Assembly (NCBI RefSeq): GCF_001954195.1
Contig: NZ_MBES01000002.1
Coordinates: forward strand, 1 to 64,000
Length of the DNA stretch: 64,000 nt
Source: Mycobacterium sp. IS-1264
GTDB lineage: Bacteria; Actinomycetota; Actinomycetes; Mycobacteriales; Mycobacteriaceae
Direction of reading: 5' to 3'
Below the pieces are notes generated by a model, which worked only from the letters and a program-made list of their open reading frames with translations, was not told the origin of the DNA and searched no databases. This document shows positions 17,803-27,884 of the stretch, piece after piece. Position 1 is the stretch's first letter. Every line of letters begins with the position of its first letter. Position numbers and translations under genes: made by a program.

Positions 17803-18459
17803 TCAGCTGCGAACCGCGGCCACCGCCTTGACGAGCAGGTCGCGGGCACGCTGTGTGTCCACTTTCGCGACCGGCTGATCGGGCACCACAAGCGGATTGG
17901 CGATGACGATCACCTGGTAGGTGCCGAACTGGGCGGAGTAGTCGTACAACTCGCCGGTGTGGGCCGTGTTTCCGACGAGCGCCTGCAACACGCGGTGCAC
18001 CCCGAACGTGTGCGTCCCGTCGATGTGCGGGGCGTCGATCACCTCGAGTCCGCCGCGCACCTGGCCCCCGGAAAACGCCACCTTGCTGCAGTCCTTCGCC
18101 GGATCCTCGACCGGCACCGGCTTGGAGGTTTCCACCGCGATGACGACGTAGCGGTCGCCGTTGCCCTCGGCGGACACCGCGGCCATATTGCCCTGCAAGT
18201 CCGGGGGCATGGCCGGGCCAAGCGCGGTTTTCGCGCAGTTGGGGGGATCGAAACTCAGGCCGTCGGGCAGCTTGCGGGCGGACAGGAACTTGGGATCGAT
18301 TGCCCTTTCGCTGATATCGGCGACCTTGAACTCCGGCCCGAAGCTCGACTTCACCCCGGAGACTTTGGCGATGTCGGCCCTCGTCGAGGCGGCGTCCGAA
18401 CCCGATGAGCAGCCGGCGAGCACGCAGACGGATGCGATCGCCGACACCACCTTGAACAT
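17803..18459 (-). CDS. Lipoprotein, DUF5642-type, copy 1
   Basis: 218 residues with signal peptide MFKVVSAIASVCV and lipobox LAGC. The body has a SFDPPNCAKTALGP segment, the motif DAPHIDGTHTFGVHR and a final LLVKAVAAVRS, all paralleled in the neighbouring lipoprotein, so the two are distant paralogues. The fold resembles mycobacterial sensor-domain lipoproteins, whose ligand is unknown. I chose the ATG at 18459 because TAGATT lies exactly seven bases upstream (leaderless); a TTG at 18477 is less likely. The stop is eight bases from the convergent AlkB-like gene. Confidence 0.75.
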   Translation of the reverse strand: MFKVVSAIASVCVLAGCSSGSDAASTRADIAKVSGVKSSFGPEFKVADISERAIDPKFLSARKLPDGLSFDPPNCAKTALGPAMPPDLQGNMAAVSAEGNGDRYVVIAVETSKPVPVEDPAKDCSKVAFSGGQVRGGLEVIDAPHIDGTHTFGVHRVLQALVGNTAHTGELYDYSAQFGTYQVIVIANPLVVPDQPVAKVDTQRARDLLVKAVAAVRS

Positions 18460-18486
18460 CGTGGCCAATCTACCCAACCCCGTTGC

Positions 18487-19158
18487 TCAGCTGCGTAACG
18501 TGGACACCGTTTTGACGAGAAGATCGGCGGCGAATTGGGGTGGCAGCGCCGGCAACGCCGACCCGGGGTCGGTGATCAGCGTGGTGAACGCGTAGTAGCC
18601 GCCCAGGTACGCGGTGAATGTGTATGCACGCGAATCGATTTCGGTGCCCGCCTCGACGGAAGCCTTGATATCGGCCACCATGCCGACCGTCTCGGCGCCG
18701 TAGATGTGCGGGGCGTCGGTGAGGTGAACAGCGACCGTGGTTTGTCCGGACGTCATGGTCCACTGCCCGCACGCCGCGACCAGGTTGTGGTCGAGGTCCA
18801 CCGGGCCGGGCAATGCAACGACGACCGTGTCGACGATCCCGCCCGCCCCCGACGCGGACAACCCTTGCGCGGATCCGCCGTGCCCGTTGCCCGGGTCGGC
18901 GAGTGCCGCGCACCGCGCCGGCTTGGCCGCCGCGTCGGCTCCGAGGCCCCAGATCACTGTCGGCGAGGCCGCACCGGGGATGTTGGTGGTGACCTCGTAG
19001 TTGGGCGGCAGCTCGCGTACCACCCGCTTGATGTTGGCGGGGTTGACGGCGACGCCGTGCGCCGACGACGAGGGTGACGCCGGCGGTTTGGGTGAGTGTG
19101 AATGGGCGCACGCGCTAACCAGCAGGGTGAGCGCCACGCCAATCCACAACGGCCGCAT
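18487..19158 (-). CDS. Lipoprotein, DUF5642-type, copy 2
   Basis: 223 residues. The signal peptide MRPLWIGVALTLLV is followed by lipobox SAC and a Pro/Ser-rich linker. The motif DAPHIYGAETVGMV and the terminal DLLVKTVSTLRS match the downstream paralogue. It starts five bases after the acetyltransferase stop and is probably co-transcribed with it. H37Rv has a single gene (Rv0999) at this place as I recall, so the pair may be a local duplication. Function unknown. Confidence 0.72.
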   Translation of the reverse strand: MRPLWIGVALTLLVSACAHSHSPKPPASPSSSAHGVAVNPANIKRVVRELPPNYEVTTNIPGAASPTVIWGLGADAAAKPARCAALADPGNGHGGSAQGLSASGAGGIVDTVVVALPGPVDLDHNLVAACGQWTMTSGQTTVAVHLTDAPHIYGAETVGMVADIKASVEAGTEIDSRAYTFTAYLGGYYAFTTLITDPGSALPALPPQFAADLLVKTVSTLRS

Positions 19159-19163
19159 GCGCT

Positions 19164-21032
<1,869 letters not shown>

Positions 21033-21046
<14 letters not shown>

Positions 21047-21563
21047 GCCGTACGGCCGCGGCGAGGTCGTCGACCACGGCGTCGGCGTTCGCCACTTCTC
21101 CGCCGCCGGGGCGCAGCAGGACGGTCGCCGCGCCGGCGGCCCGGCCCGCCAGCACGTCGGCCTCACTGTCGCCGATCATCACCGATTCGGCCAGATCGAA
21201 GCCGTGTTCCCGTGCCGCGCGGAACAACATGCCGCCCAGCGGCTTTCGGCAGTCGCAGCTATCCGCCGCGTGCGGGCAATGGTAGGCGGCGTCGAGGTGG
21301 GCGCCTTCGGCCGCTAGGAGTTCTTGCAGACGACTCTGGATGGCGTCGAAATGTGCTGGGTCAGCGGACGGTTCGGAGAGCCAACGCTGGTTGGTCACCA
21401 AGACGGTGCGTATACCTGCCGCGTTGAGTGCGGCCAGCGCCTCGGCCGCCCCGGGCAGCAGCACCAGCTCTTCCGGCGATTTGACGTACTCGCCCTCGGC
21501 GGCCTTGACGTTGATGGTCCCGTCCCGGTCGAGGAAGACGGTGCGCACGCGCCGCAGGTCCAT
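21033..21563 (-). CDS. gmhB: D-glycero-D-manno-heptose 1,7-bisphosphate 7-phosphatase
   Basis: 176 residues of the HAD superfamily. Motif I is VFLDRDGTINV, motif II LVTNQ, and the Cys/His zinc-binding loop is HCPHAADSCDCRKP. Then comes motif IV MIGDSEADVLAGRAAG. It removes the C7 phosphate of heptose 1,7-bisphosphate. The ATG at 21563 gives the family's usual N-terminus directly before motif I. It lies 13 bases after gmhA and its 3' end overlaps wecG by 14 bases. H37Rv has the same genes as Rv0113-Rv0115 from recall, but at another chromosomal place. Confidence 0.92.
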
Positions 21564-21576
21564 CGTCAGGACGGCC

Positions 21577-22185
21577 TCAGGCGGGTCGCGAAAACAGTGC
21601 CGCCTCAACCATTTCGCAAATCGTGTGACCCAAGTGCAGGCATGCCTCCTGGATCCGCCCGGTGTCGTCACTTGGCACCCGGATACAGATGTCGGCCAGG
21701 CCGGCCACCTTCCCGCCCCGCGCGCCGGTGAGGACCACGGTCGTCATCCCGGCCTGGCCGGCCGCCTCGAGCGCGCGAACGACGTTCGGTGAATTGCCGG
21801 ACGTGCTGAGCCCGACCACCACATCTCCCGGGCGACCGGCGGCGAGCACCTGGCGGGTGAACACCTCGTCGTAGGAGTAGTCGTTGCCGATCGCCGTCAT
21901 CGCCGCCGTCGCGTCGGCGAGGCTGAGCGCGGCAAGGCCGGGGCGGTCAAAAGCGAAGCGGCCCATGAGTTCTGCGGCCAGATGGCCGGCGTCTTGCGCC
22001 GACCCGCCGTTGCCGAAGAAGATCACCTTGCCGCCGGAGCGCAGGGAGTCGATCATGGCCCGCGCCACCTCGACGGTCTGCGCGGCGAAATCCCCGTCCA
22101 GCATCTGGCGCTTGACCGCGATCGTGTCGGCCAATCTCTCCTGCACTGTCGCGGCGCTGGGTGGGACGACGTCCGACATGCTCAT
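21577..22185 (-). CDS. gmhA: Sedoheptulose 7-phosphate isomerase
   Basis: 202 residues of the SIS family. Conserved segments are KVIFFGNGGSAQDAGHLAAE, FDRPGLAALSL, DYSYDEVFTRQV, VGLSTSGNSPNVVRAL and CIRVPSDDTGRIQEACLHLGH. It makes D-glycero-D-manno-heptose 7-phosphate from sedoheptulose 7-phosphate. The ATG at 22185 overlaps the hddA stop as ATGA, which decides the start among three nearby ATG codons. Confidence 0.93.
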   Translation of the reverse strand: MSMSDVVPPSAATVQERLADTIAVKRQMLDGDFAAQTVEVARAMIDSLRSGGKVIFFGNGGSAQDAGHLAAELMGRFAFDRPGLAALSLADATAAMTAIGNDYSYDEVFTRQVLAAGRPGDVVVGLSTSGNSPNVVRALEAAGQAGMTTVVLTGARGGKVAGLADICIRVPSDDTGRIQEACLHLGHTICEMVEAALFSRPA

Positions 22186-23267
22186 GCCAGCCATGTGGTC
22201 AATCCCTTGCTCTCGAAGGCGAATTCGGTGATGGTGGCCCCGGCGGACTCGAGGGTTTCGATCAGCCGATGCTTTTTGGCGAAGTCGCAGAACAGCAGGA
22301 TGTAGCCGCCCCCGCCCGCGCCGGTGATCTTGCCGCCGAGCGCGCCGTTTTTCAGGGCGAGGTCGTAGAGCTCGTCGATGCGCTCGTTGGTGATGTAGGG
22401 CGACATGCGTTTCTTCTGGGTCCACGCTTCGCCGAGCAGCGCACCGAAATCGGTGAGCTTACCCGTCAGCAGGGCGGCCTTCATGGCGACGGCGAGTTCC
22501 TTCTGGGCGCGCAGTCCGGCGAGCGTGTCATCGGCACCCGTTGTGGCGCGGCGTGTTTGGTCGTCGATCACTCGTGCGGAGTCGCGCGTGATGCCGGTGA
22601 AGCACAGCAGCAGGCTCATCTCGAGCTCGTAGGCGATCTCGTCGCGAATGCGCAACGGATTGACGATCACCCGATCGGTGAACTCGATGAAGTTGAATCC
22701 GCCGAACGTCGCGGCGTACATGTCCTGCATGCCGCCGGTAATGCCCAGGTCTTCGCGTTCGATGGCGCAGGCTAGCTGGGCGGTTTCGTATTCGCCCATC
22801 GGGACGCCGTAGTGCTCGGCGAGCATGCCGGTGAGCGCCACCATCATCGTCGACGAGGAGCCCAGCCCCGAGCCCGGCGGAGCGCTCGACCGCAGCACCA
22901 TGTCGTAGCCGTCCGTGCCGTCGCGGCCGAACCGCCGCACCGCCGCCTTGATCAGATCGAGGCTGCCGTCGTAGAGGATCTCGCTGTCGAGGCTCATCTC
23001 GGTGGTGGTCTTGAAGTCCACCGACTCGACGGTGACGACACGATCGGTGCGCGGGGTCAGGGAGCCCTGCGCGTAGCGGTCGATCGTCGCCGACAGGACG
23101 CAGCCGCCTTCGGTCGCCGGGAACGGTGGCACATCGGTGCCGCCTCCCGCGAACGAGATCCGCAACGGCGCCCGGGCGCGGATTCGAGGAGCTGCCATGG
23201 ACATCCTCTTTCGACGCGGTTCGCTCAGCGGTTGCTGCGAATCACTGTCCATGAGGTACGCGTTCAT
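22182..23267 (-). CDS. hddA: D-glycero-alpha-D-manno-heptose 7-phosphate kinase
   Basis: 361 residues of the GHMP kinase family. Motif 1 is ARAPLRISFAGGGTDVPPF, motif 2 SSAPPGSGLGSSSTMMVAL and motif 3 KITGAGGGGYILLFC. It phosphorylates heptose 7-phosphate at C1 for the GDP-heptose route. The ATG at 23267 has GAGGTGG upstream; a second well-placed start is the ATG at 23198, with AGAGG six bases before it, which would give a more compact N-terminus. It is the first gene of hddA-gmhA-gmhB. No heptose nucleotidyltransferase (hddC) is in the window. Confidence 0.9.
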   Translation of the reverse strand: MNAYLMDSDSQQPLSEPRRKRMSMAAPRIRARAPLRISFAGGGTDVPPFPATEGGCVLSATIDRYAQGSLTPRTDRVVTVESVDFKTTTEMSLDSEILYDGSLDLIKAAVRRFGRDGTDGYDMVLRSSAPPGSGLGSSSTMMVALTGMLAEHYGVPMGEYETAQLACAIEREDLGITGGMQDMYAATFGGFNFIEFTDRVIVNPLRIRDEIAYELEMSLLLCFTGITRDSARVIDDQTRRATTGADDTLAGLRAQKELAVAMKAALLTGKLTDFGALLGEAWTQKKRMSPYITNERIDELYDLALKNGALGGKITGAGGGGYILLFCDFAKKHRLIETLESAGATITEFAFESKGLTTWLA

Positions 23268-23386
23268 CACAACCACCTCACGAACAGTTCATGCCGGCGT
23301 GCCAAAACACCGGTTTGCCACGAAGGAACCGGCACAGAGTATCAACGAACCCGCAGGTGCGTTGCGCTTTTGCCGGACTCGGGCCT

Positions 23387-24103
23387 TCAGGCGTACTGGT
23401 TTGCCGGAGGGTTCACCGGCGTGATCGTGACGGCCCGCAACGTCGGGATCGGCGGCGTGTGCGGCTGCCGAACCGCGGGGATCACCTCGCCCTCGACCCG
23501 CAACCAGGTGTTGTCGGGGAACTTTGTGGCGGCGCCGCCGTCGTGGTCGCGCAGATGGATCCGCGCGAGTTGGGCGTCGGCGGCGCAGCAGATGATGACG
23601 ATGCGGGCAAGGTCGACGCCGCCCGGTTCGTTGAGGACAAACCCGGTCACCGTGATCAGCCGGTTGGTCAGCGACCCCGAGCTGTCGTTGGCCGCGCGCA
23701 TCACGACGTCGGGCAGCGAGACGTCGGGGGCTCGACCGGGTGGCAGTGGCGGAAATGCCCGGCGCAGAACGTCATTGGACACATTCGTCACCCGGGTGGC
23801 GGCTTGTGGCCGCAACGGCGGAGGCGTGACAAAGATCAGGACGACGATGGGCACGACGAGCAGCCATACAACGCCGGTGCGGTGGGAATGGCCGTCCGCG
23901 TCGTGGCCGTCGTGTCCCGGCCCGCCGCGGCGGATGTCGCCGATGATGGCCGCCAGCGCGAACCCGACGGTGAGGACGGCGGTGAGCGCCAACCAGGGCA
24001 ACAGCGACGGCTTGACGTAGCGGGTGAACGCGCCGGTGAGCGTGATCATGCCGATGCTCAGCCCCACCAGCAGCAGGATGGTGTTCTCGGTTTCGCGCCT
24101 CAT
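23387..24103 (-). CDS. TIGR03943/YcgQ-family permease subunit
   Basis: 238 residues. Four hydrophobic segments lie in the first 110 residues and a His/Asp-rich loop (GGPGHDGHDADGHSH) could bind metal. The C-terminal extracytoplasmic domain has ITVTGFVLNEPGG, VIICCAADAQ and LRVEGEV. This protein family is nearly always paired with the COG0701 permease, as here, and the ATGA overlap with the preceding gene shows coupling. The transported substrate is not established. The upstream Zur-like box points to metal, probably zinc. Confidence 0.85.
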   Translation of the reverse strand: MRRETENTILLLVGLSIGMITLTGAFTRYVKPSLLPWLALTAVLTVGFALAAIIGDIRRGGPGHDGHDADGHSHRTGVVWLLVVPIVVLIFVTPPPLRPQAATRVTNVSNDVLRRAFPPLPPGRAPDVSLPDVVMRAANDSSGSLTNRLITVTGFVLNEPGGVDLARIVIICCAADAQLARIHLRDHDGGAATKFPDNTWLRVEGEVIPAVRQPHTPPIPTLRAVTITPVNPPANQYA

Positions 24104-25098
24104 GCCGCTGAGCCGAGCAACAGCATGCCGACAAGGGTCGCCGCGGCGACGGCGACCACCAACGTGGCGGGGGCGAACCGGGCGGCGAACGCCCGACCGA
24201 ACATGCCGGACTGCATCGCGAGCAGCTTGACATCAACGGCCGGACCCACCACCAGGAACACCAGCCGAGGCACCAGGGGAACCATCGTCAGGCTGGAGGC
24301 CACGAACGCGTCGGCCTCCGAGCACACCGCGAGCGCCACCGCCAGCGCGGCCATCACGATGACGCCGAGGATCAAGTGCGCGCCGACGTGCTCGAAGATC
24401 CGCGCAGGCACCGCAACGTGTAGTGCCGCGGCGGCGGCGGCTCCGATGACGAGGTAGGCCGCGCCCTGGAGGAAGTCCTGCCGGGCGACTTCGCTGAATT
24501 GCTGCCACCTGGATCCCGATGTGTGCGTGGCGTTCGGTGGCAGCCGGCGGGTGATCCACTCGGTGCGACCGCAGCGTGACCACACCAACCCCATCACGAG
24601 GGCGGTCAGCAGTGACGCGCCCACCCGCGCGATCACCATTTTCGGCTGACCGGGAAAGGCGACGGCCGTCGCGACCACCACAACCGGATTGATGGCCGGT
24701 GCGGCGAGCATGAACGTCAGCGCCGCCGCTCCCGCCGCTCCGCCGTCGCCGAACAGGCGCCGCGCCACCGGGACCGACCCGCACTCGCATCCGGGCAGCG
24801 CGGCCCCGGCCAGGCCAGCCGCGACGACCGCCGATGCGGGGCGGCGGGGTAGCCATCGCACCAGCTGTTCGGGTGGCAGGAACACCGCGATCAATCCGCT
24901 GACCAGAACCCCCAATCCCAGGAAGGGCAGCGCCTGGACGAAGACCCCGCAGAAGACGGTGCCCGCGGTGGCCAACGTGTCGCTGCGCGCGACGCTGGCA
25001 CGCAGCCATGTTCCGGCGATTGTGAACGCCACCAAACCGGCGACAAGGACTTCCATCGAGCCGACGCGCAGGACGCGCGCGGCGCTCATCGGGTCCAC
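24100..25098 (-). CDS. COG0701/DUF318-family permease
   Basis: 332 residues with about eight to ten hydrophobic segments. The family signature GAALPGCECGSVPVARRL, with its Cys pair, is followed by FMLAAPAINPVVVVATAVAF and, in the second half, VCSEADAFVASSLTMVPL. Both repeats are typical of this permease family. The start is either the GTG at 25098 or the ATG at 25089. The Zur-like palindrome lies 34-43 bases upstream, where it would cover the promoter, so repression by zinc-loaded Zur is the likely control. It is translationally coupled to the TIGR03943 subunit. Confidence 0.87.
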   Translation of the reverse strand: MDPMSAARVLRVGSMEVLVAGLVAFTIAGTWLRASVARSDTLATAGTVFCGVFVQALPFLGLGVLVSGLIAVFLPPEQLVRWLPRRPASAVVAAGLAGAALPGCECGSVPVARRLFGDGGAAGAAALTFMLAAPAINPVVVVATAVAFPGQPKMVIARVGASLLTALVMGLVWSRCGRTEWITRRLPPNATHTSGSRWQQFSEVARQDFLQGAAYLVIGAAAAAALHVAVPARIFEHVGAHLILGVIVMAALAVALAVCSEADAFVASSLTMVPLVPRLVFLVVGPAVDVKLLAMQSGMFGRAFAARFAPATLVVAVAAATLVGMLLLGSAA

Positions 25099-25131
25099 CC
25101 GGGCACGAACATCACGGAGCGATTCATGGAA

Positions 25132-25146
25132 TGAAAACGATTATCA
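25132..25146. promoter_or_regulatory. Zur-like operator
   Basis: TGAAAACGATTATCA is an imperfect 15-base palindrome in an otherwise G+C-rich region. It differs at two positions from TGAAAATGATTTTCA, the actinobacterial Zur consensus as I recall it. It is placed directly upstream of the permease gene and about 70 bases before the divergent methyltransferase. Confidence 0.6.
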
Positions 25147-25213
25147 CTTGCGGGGCCGCTTCGCCGCACCCGGGGCGGGGACAAGGCGACGACGCCCACT
25201 AGCGTCGGAACAA

Positions 25214-25954
25214 ATGAGCCAGGATCCGGTCGAGTTGACGCGTGGCCTCCTCGACGAGACTGCGGTGCTGCGGCACGGCTTTCTCGATGTGTTAGGGGAA
25301 TCGACGAGTTCTCCGGTTCCGACGGTTGCTCAACGCGCAATGAACAGTCCGTTCGTCGCGACCGTGTACGAGCGGCTGTGGCGGCCGACGGCTTTCTACC
25401 TCGCCAGTGGCGTCACCCACGGCGCCGAGCAACAGCGCGCGGCATCAGCCCTGCGCCTGTCTACCGCTCAGCGATTACTCGACGTCGCTTGCGGCCCAGG
25501 CAATTTCACGGCGCCGCTCGCCGAGCAACTACCCGATGACGGCCTTGCCGTGGGATTCGATATTTCGGAGCCGATGCTGACTCGGGCCGTGCTCGACAAC
25601 AGCGGACCGCAGACGTGTTATGTCCGCGGCGATGCGCGCAAATTGCCGTTCGGCGATGAAACGTTCGACGCTGTCTGCTGTTTCGGCGCGCTGTATCTGA
25701 TGCCCGAGCCGTTCGGGGTCGCTCGCGAGATGATGCGGGTGCTCAAACCCGGGGGCCGCATCGCGATCCTTACCAGTTACTCCCGCGAGGTGGCGCCGCT
25801 CCGCCGCGCCCTGACGGTCGGCGCACGCGCAATCGGGCTCACGATGTTCGACCGGGCTGCCTTTGTCGACTTGTTTTCGTTGGCCGGCCTGGTCGACATC
25901 GAACAGCAGACACAGCGCGCCCTGCAGTTCGTCGCCGCCCGAAAGTCGGGTTGA
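25214..25954 (+). CDS. Class I SAM-dependent methyltransferase
   Basis: 246 residues. A divergent N-terminal region (about 1-85) precedes a Rossmann methyltransferase domain, with motif I LLDVACGPGNFTAPLAEQL, motif II VGFDISEPML, and then LPFGDETFDAVCCFGALYLM and LKPGGRIAILT. The substrate is unknown. The ATG at 25214 has a TAGCGT box eight bases upstream, so it may be leaderless. It is divergent from the permease genes and convergent with the reverse-transcriptase gene. Confidence 0.85.
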   Translation: MSQDPVELTRGLLDETAVLRHGFLDVLGESTSSPVPTVAQRAMNSPFVATVYERLWRPTAFYLASGVTHGAEQQRAASALRLSTAQRLLDVACGPGNFTAPLAEQLPDDGLAVGFDISEPMLTRAVLDNSGPQTCYVRGDARKLPFGDETFDAVCCFGALYLMPEPFGVAREMMRVLKPGGRIAILTSYSREVAPLRRALTVGARAIGLTMFDRAAFVDLFSLAGLVDIEQQTQRALQFVAARKSG

Positions 25955-26016
25955 AGGGCCTTACTGAATTGCTAATCTTTAAACGCCAGCGAACCAAGTT
26001 TTGGTACTGGTTACCG

Positions 26017-27549
26017 CTAGTCGTAGAGATATAGCGAGTTGCCGCCTGGTACCACTCCGAATCCGTACGTCTGAGTCGCACGTTTAACGACTTTTGCGAC
26101 GCGAATAAAGCTCGGCAGGCGTAAGTCTACCGTCCGGCGGGTAGTTGACGACACAGTTGTAAATCCGATCAACTCTTGCTTAGACAAGCCCATCGGTTTC
26201 GGCGTAGGTAGCCCTTGTTGGATTAAAAGCTGTTGGCGACGACCCAAGGCAAGCCAAATCTGATTCGACAGCCAGCCGTCGAGATGTGACAACTGCTCGA
26301 TGTCGTTGACTAAAGGGAAGAAAGCCATCACGCCTTCGAATGACATAAAGGGTATCGAACCTTGTATAAACCGACGAACTTCAGCTTCGCCAAGAGGTCC
26401 ATACATATACCTTCTAATTTGCAATATACAAGTGATATAGTCGCGGTCATTGCCGGTAAGCTGGCGCGCCGACTGTCTACGCGCCATCGGTTCACGTAAT
26501 AAATTGTTGTAGATCAGGCCGCCAATCTTTGTCTTGATCCTAGTAACGGCGGACTCGCGCATTCGCACCTGGCCGAGACCGAGCGAATGCCCTAAGTAGT
26601 CGACTGCAATTGTATTTTTAAGTTCAGTTTGCGCTTCTGGATGCCGGACCAATAGACGTATGCCCGGACTCTTGGCCACATTTATCGGGGTACCTATTTG
26701 CTCGGCCGCTTCGTGCAGCACTTCTGCCGCCATGCAAATGCGGCTATAGTCAGGGCTCCATATCAATGTATCGTCCGCATACCGCACGAATCCAACCCCC
26801 AGCCGTTCAAGTGCTCGATCTAACTTGGTAGCGGCGATATTCGCCAAAAACAAACTCACCGAGGTCCCTTGAGCCAAGCCGGCCTTGCCCGATGGTCGGA
26901 GTTGCCCGGATTCTGTTTTTACCAAATGCGGGATCGGTGTATCTAGAAAAGCATGTATTAACCTGTCTTCGAGTGACGTTCGGATAATGCCCAGATCATC
27001 TAACGACTCATAGAGGAATTTATGATCGATTCGATCGAAATATTTGGTAAAATCATATTCAGCAATGAACAGTCGATGCTTGCCTTCAAGCTCTTGCCTC
27101 GCGTAAGCGAGCGCGTCGTGCGGCGATAGCCCAGCTCGATATGCGAATGCTCGGGCGCTCATCCGCGACAGATTTTTGCGCGAAAGCGATTGCAATAGTC
27201 TGTACGATATGACTTCGTCGGCAATCTGAAATGCAGTTACAGTCCGCGTTCCCCCGCCAGGTTTATCGAGTTCGAACTGAGCAGGCTCGAAAGGGGCATA
27301 GTTCGCGCGCTTCAAACGACTCGTCATAGAATGTGCGATTGAAGAAGCGTGAGCGCGAACCCGATAGGGATCAAAACCCGGCGAAATATCCCAAAGCGGC
27401 GGACGCTGCACACGTAAGCGCGTGGGATCGCCGACACAGCGCCGCGCTCTGCGTACATTTTCGTCGAATACCCATTTCGCATATCGCTCATGGTTCTGAA
27501 TCCGCCGATTGGCCGCCGATTCGATTGCCTGTTGCAACTTCCACCACAC
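26017..27549 (-). CDS. Reverse transcriptase, not intron-type; possible defence RT
   Basis: 510 residues. The finger motif is LDKPGGGTRTV (about 94-104), motif A AEYDFTKYFDRIDH (163-176, Asp166), motif B GLAQGTSVSLFLANI (224-238) and motif C YADD (257-260), so the polymerase centre is intact. The C-terminal 180 residues contain no maturase or HNH domain that I can recognise, which argues against a group II intron protein. The gene is clearly richer in A+T than its surroundings and sits in a small island ending at tRNA-Ala, both signs of transfer. The GTG start at 27549 follows AGGGGAG, which lies in a hairpin. Unknown-group or defence-associated (DRT) RTs are the closest known concept; the exact class is unresolved. 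Confidence 0.88.
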   Translation of the reverse strand: MWWKLQQAIESAANRRIQNHERYAKWVFDENVRRARRCVGDPTRLRVQRPPLWDISPGFDPYRVRAHASSIAHSMTSRLKRANYAPFEPAQFELDKPGGGTRTVTAFQIADEVISYRLLQSLSRKNLSRMSARAFAYRAGLSPHDALAYARQELEGKHRLFIAEYDFTKYFDRIDHKFLYESLDDLGIIRTSLEDRLIHAFLDTPIPHLVKTESGQLRPSGKAGLAQGTSVSLFLANIAATKLDRALERLGVGFVRYADDTLIWSPDYSRICMAAEVLHEAAEQIGTPINVAKSPGIRLLVRHPEAQTELKNTIAVDYLGHSLGLGQVRMRESAVTRIKTKIGGLIYNNLLREPMARRQSARQLTGNDRDYITCILQIRRYMYGPLGEAEVRRFIQGSIPFMSFEGVMAFFPLVNDIEQLSHLDGWLSNQIWLALGRRQQLLIQQGLPTPKPMGLSKQELIGFTTVSSTTRRTVDLRLPSFIRVAKVVKRATQTYGFGVVPGGNSLYLYD

Positions 27550-27556
27550 GCCAACT

Positions 27557-27600
27557 CCCCTAAAACGAGTTTAGGGGCCAGGCGGAACGCCCGACCCCTA
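27557..27600 (-). promoter_or_regulatory. Alternating hairpins that sequester the RT ribosome binding site
   Basis: On the minus strand three segments can pair: UAGGGG (27595-27600), CCCCUAAA (27570-27577) and UUUAGGGG (27557-27564). The last contains the Shine-Dalgarno sequence of the RT gene. CCCCUAAA can form a perfect 8-base-pair stem with UUUAGGGG (loop of 5), or a 6-base-pair stem with the upstream UAGGGG. The two are mutually exclusive. This could be a translational switch or part of a structured RNA used by the RT. Confidence 0.6.
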
Positions 27601-27884
27601 ACCGGCTACTCGCGCCAAGGAAATTATGCAATTACGCTGCCCCGGGCTCTCGTCCGAAGCGTCGAGCAGGTAGGCGGCGATCAACCGGTACCCCACCTAC
27701 TATTGACGCGAAGCCTAGCCCCTCTTGGAGCCTGCCCGAATCCTATCAATGGGCTGCATCCATGAACACTCGCCCGATGCGGCTGTTAGCCCGCACGGTT
27801 TCTAGCCGGGCGTGGCGAGCGCGTTCGCCTCTGATCCGTCGGTGCCTAGTGCGACAATCTCGGAAGCATCGTCCCGAGGAAAGC
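27601..27884. other. Gene-free intergenic stretch between RT and divergent gene
   Basis: Together with the hairpins at 27557-27600 this makes about 335 bases without a convincing gene. It must hold the promoters of two divergent genes. Several DRT systems encode their noncoding RNA directly upstream of the RT, so a structured RNA could lie here. I see no further long stem or clear promoter. An ATG at 27762 would lengthen the divergent gene through this stretch, but without a ribosome binding site. Confidence 0.4.

Noticed and set aside
26017..27549. Group II intron-encoded protein
   Set aside because: No maturase or HNH domain and no flanking intron boundary or domain V-like hairpin downstream that I can see.
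27762..27884. N-terminal extension of the Cys-rich island protein
   Set aside because: The extra 41 residues are Arg-rich, the ATG at 27762 lacks a ribosome binding site, while the ATG at 27885 follows GAGGAAAG.
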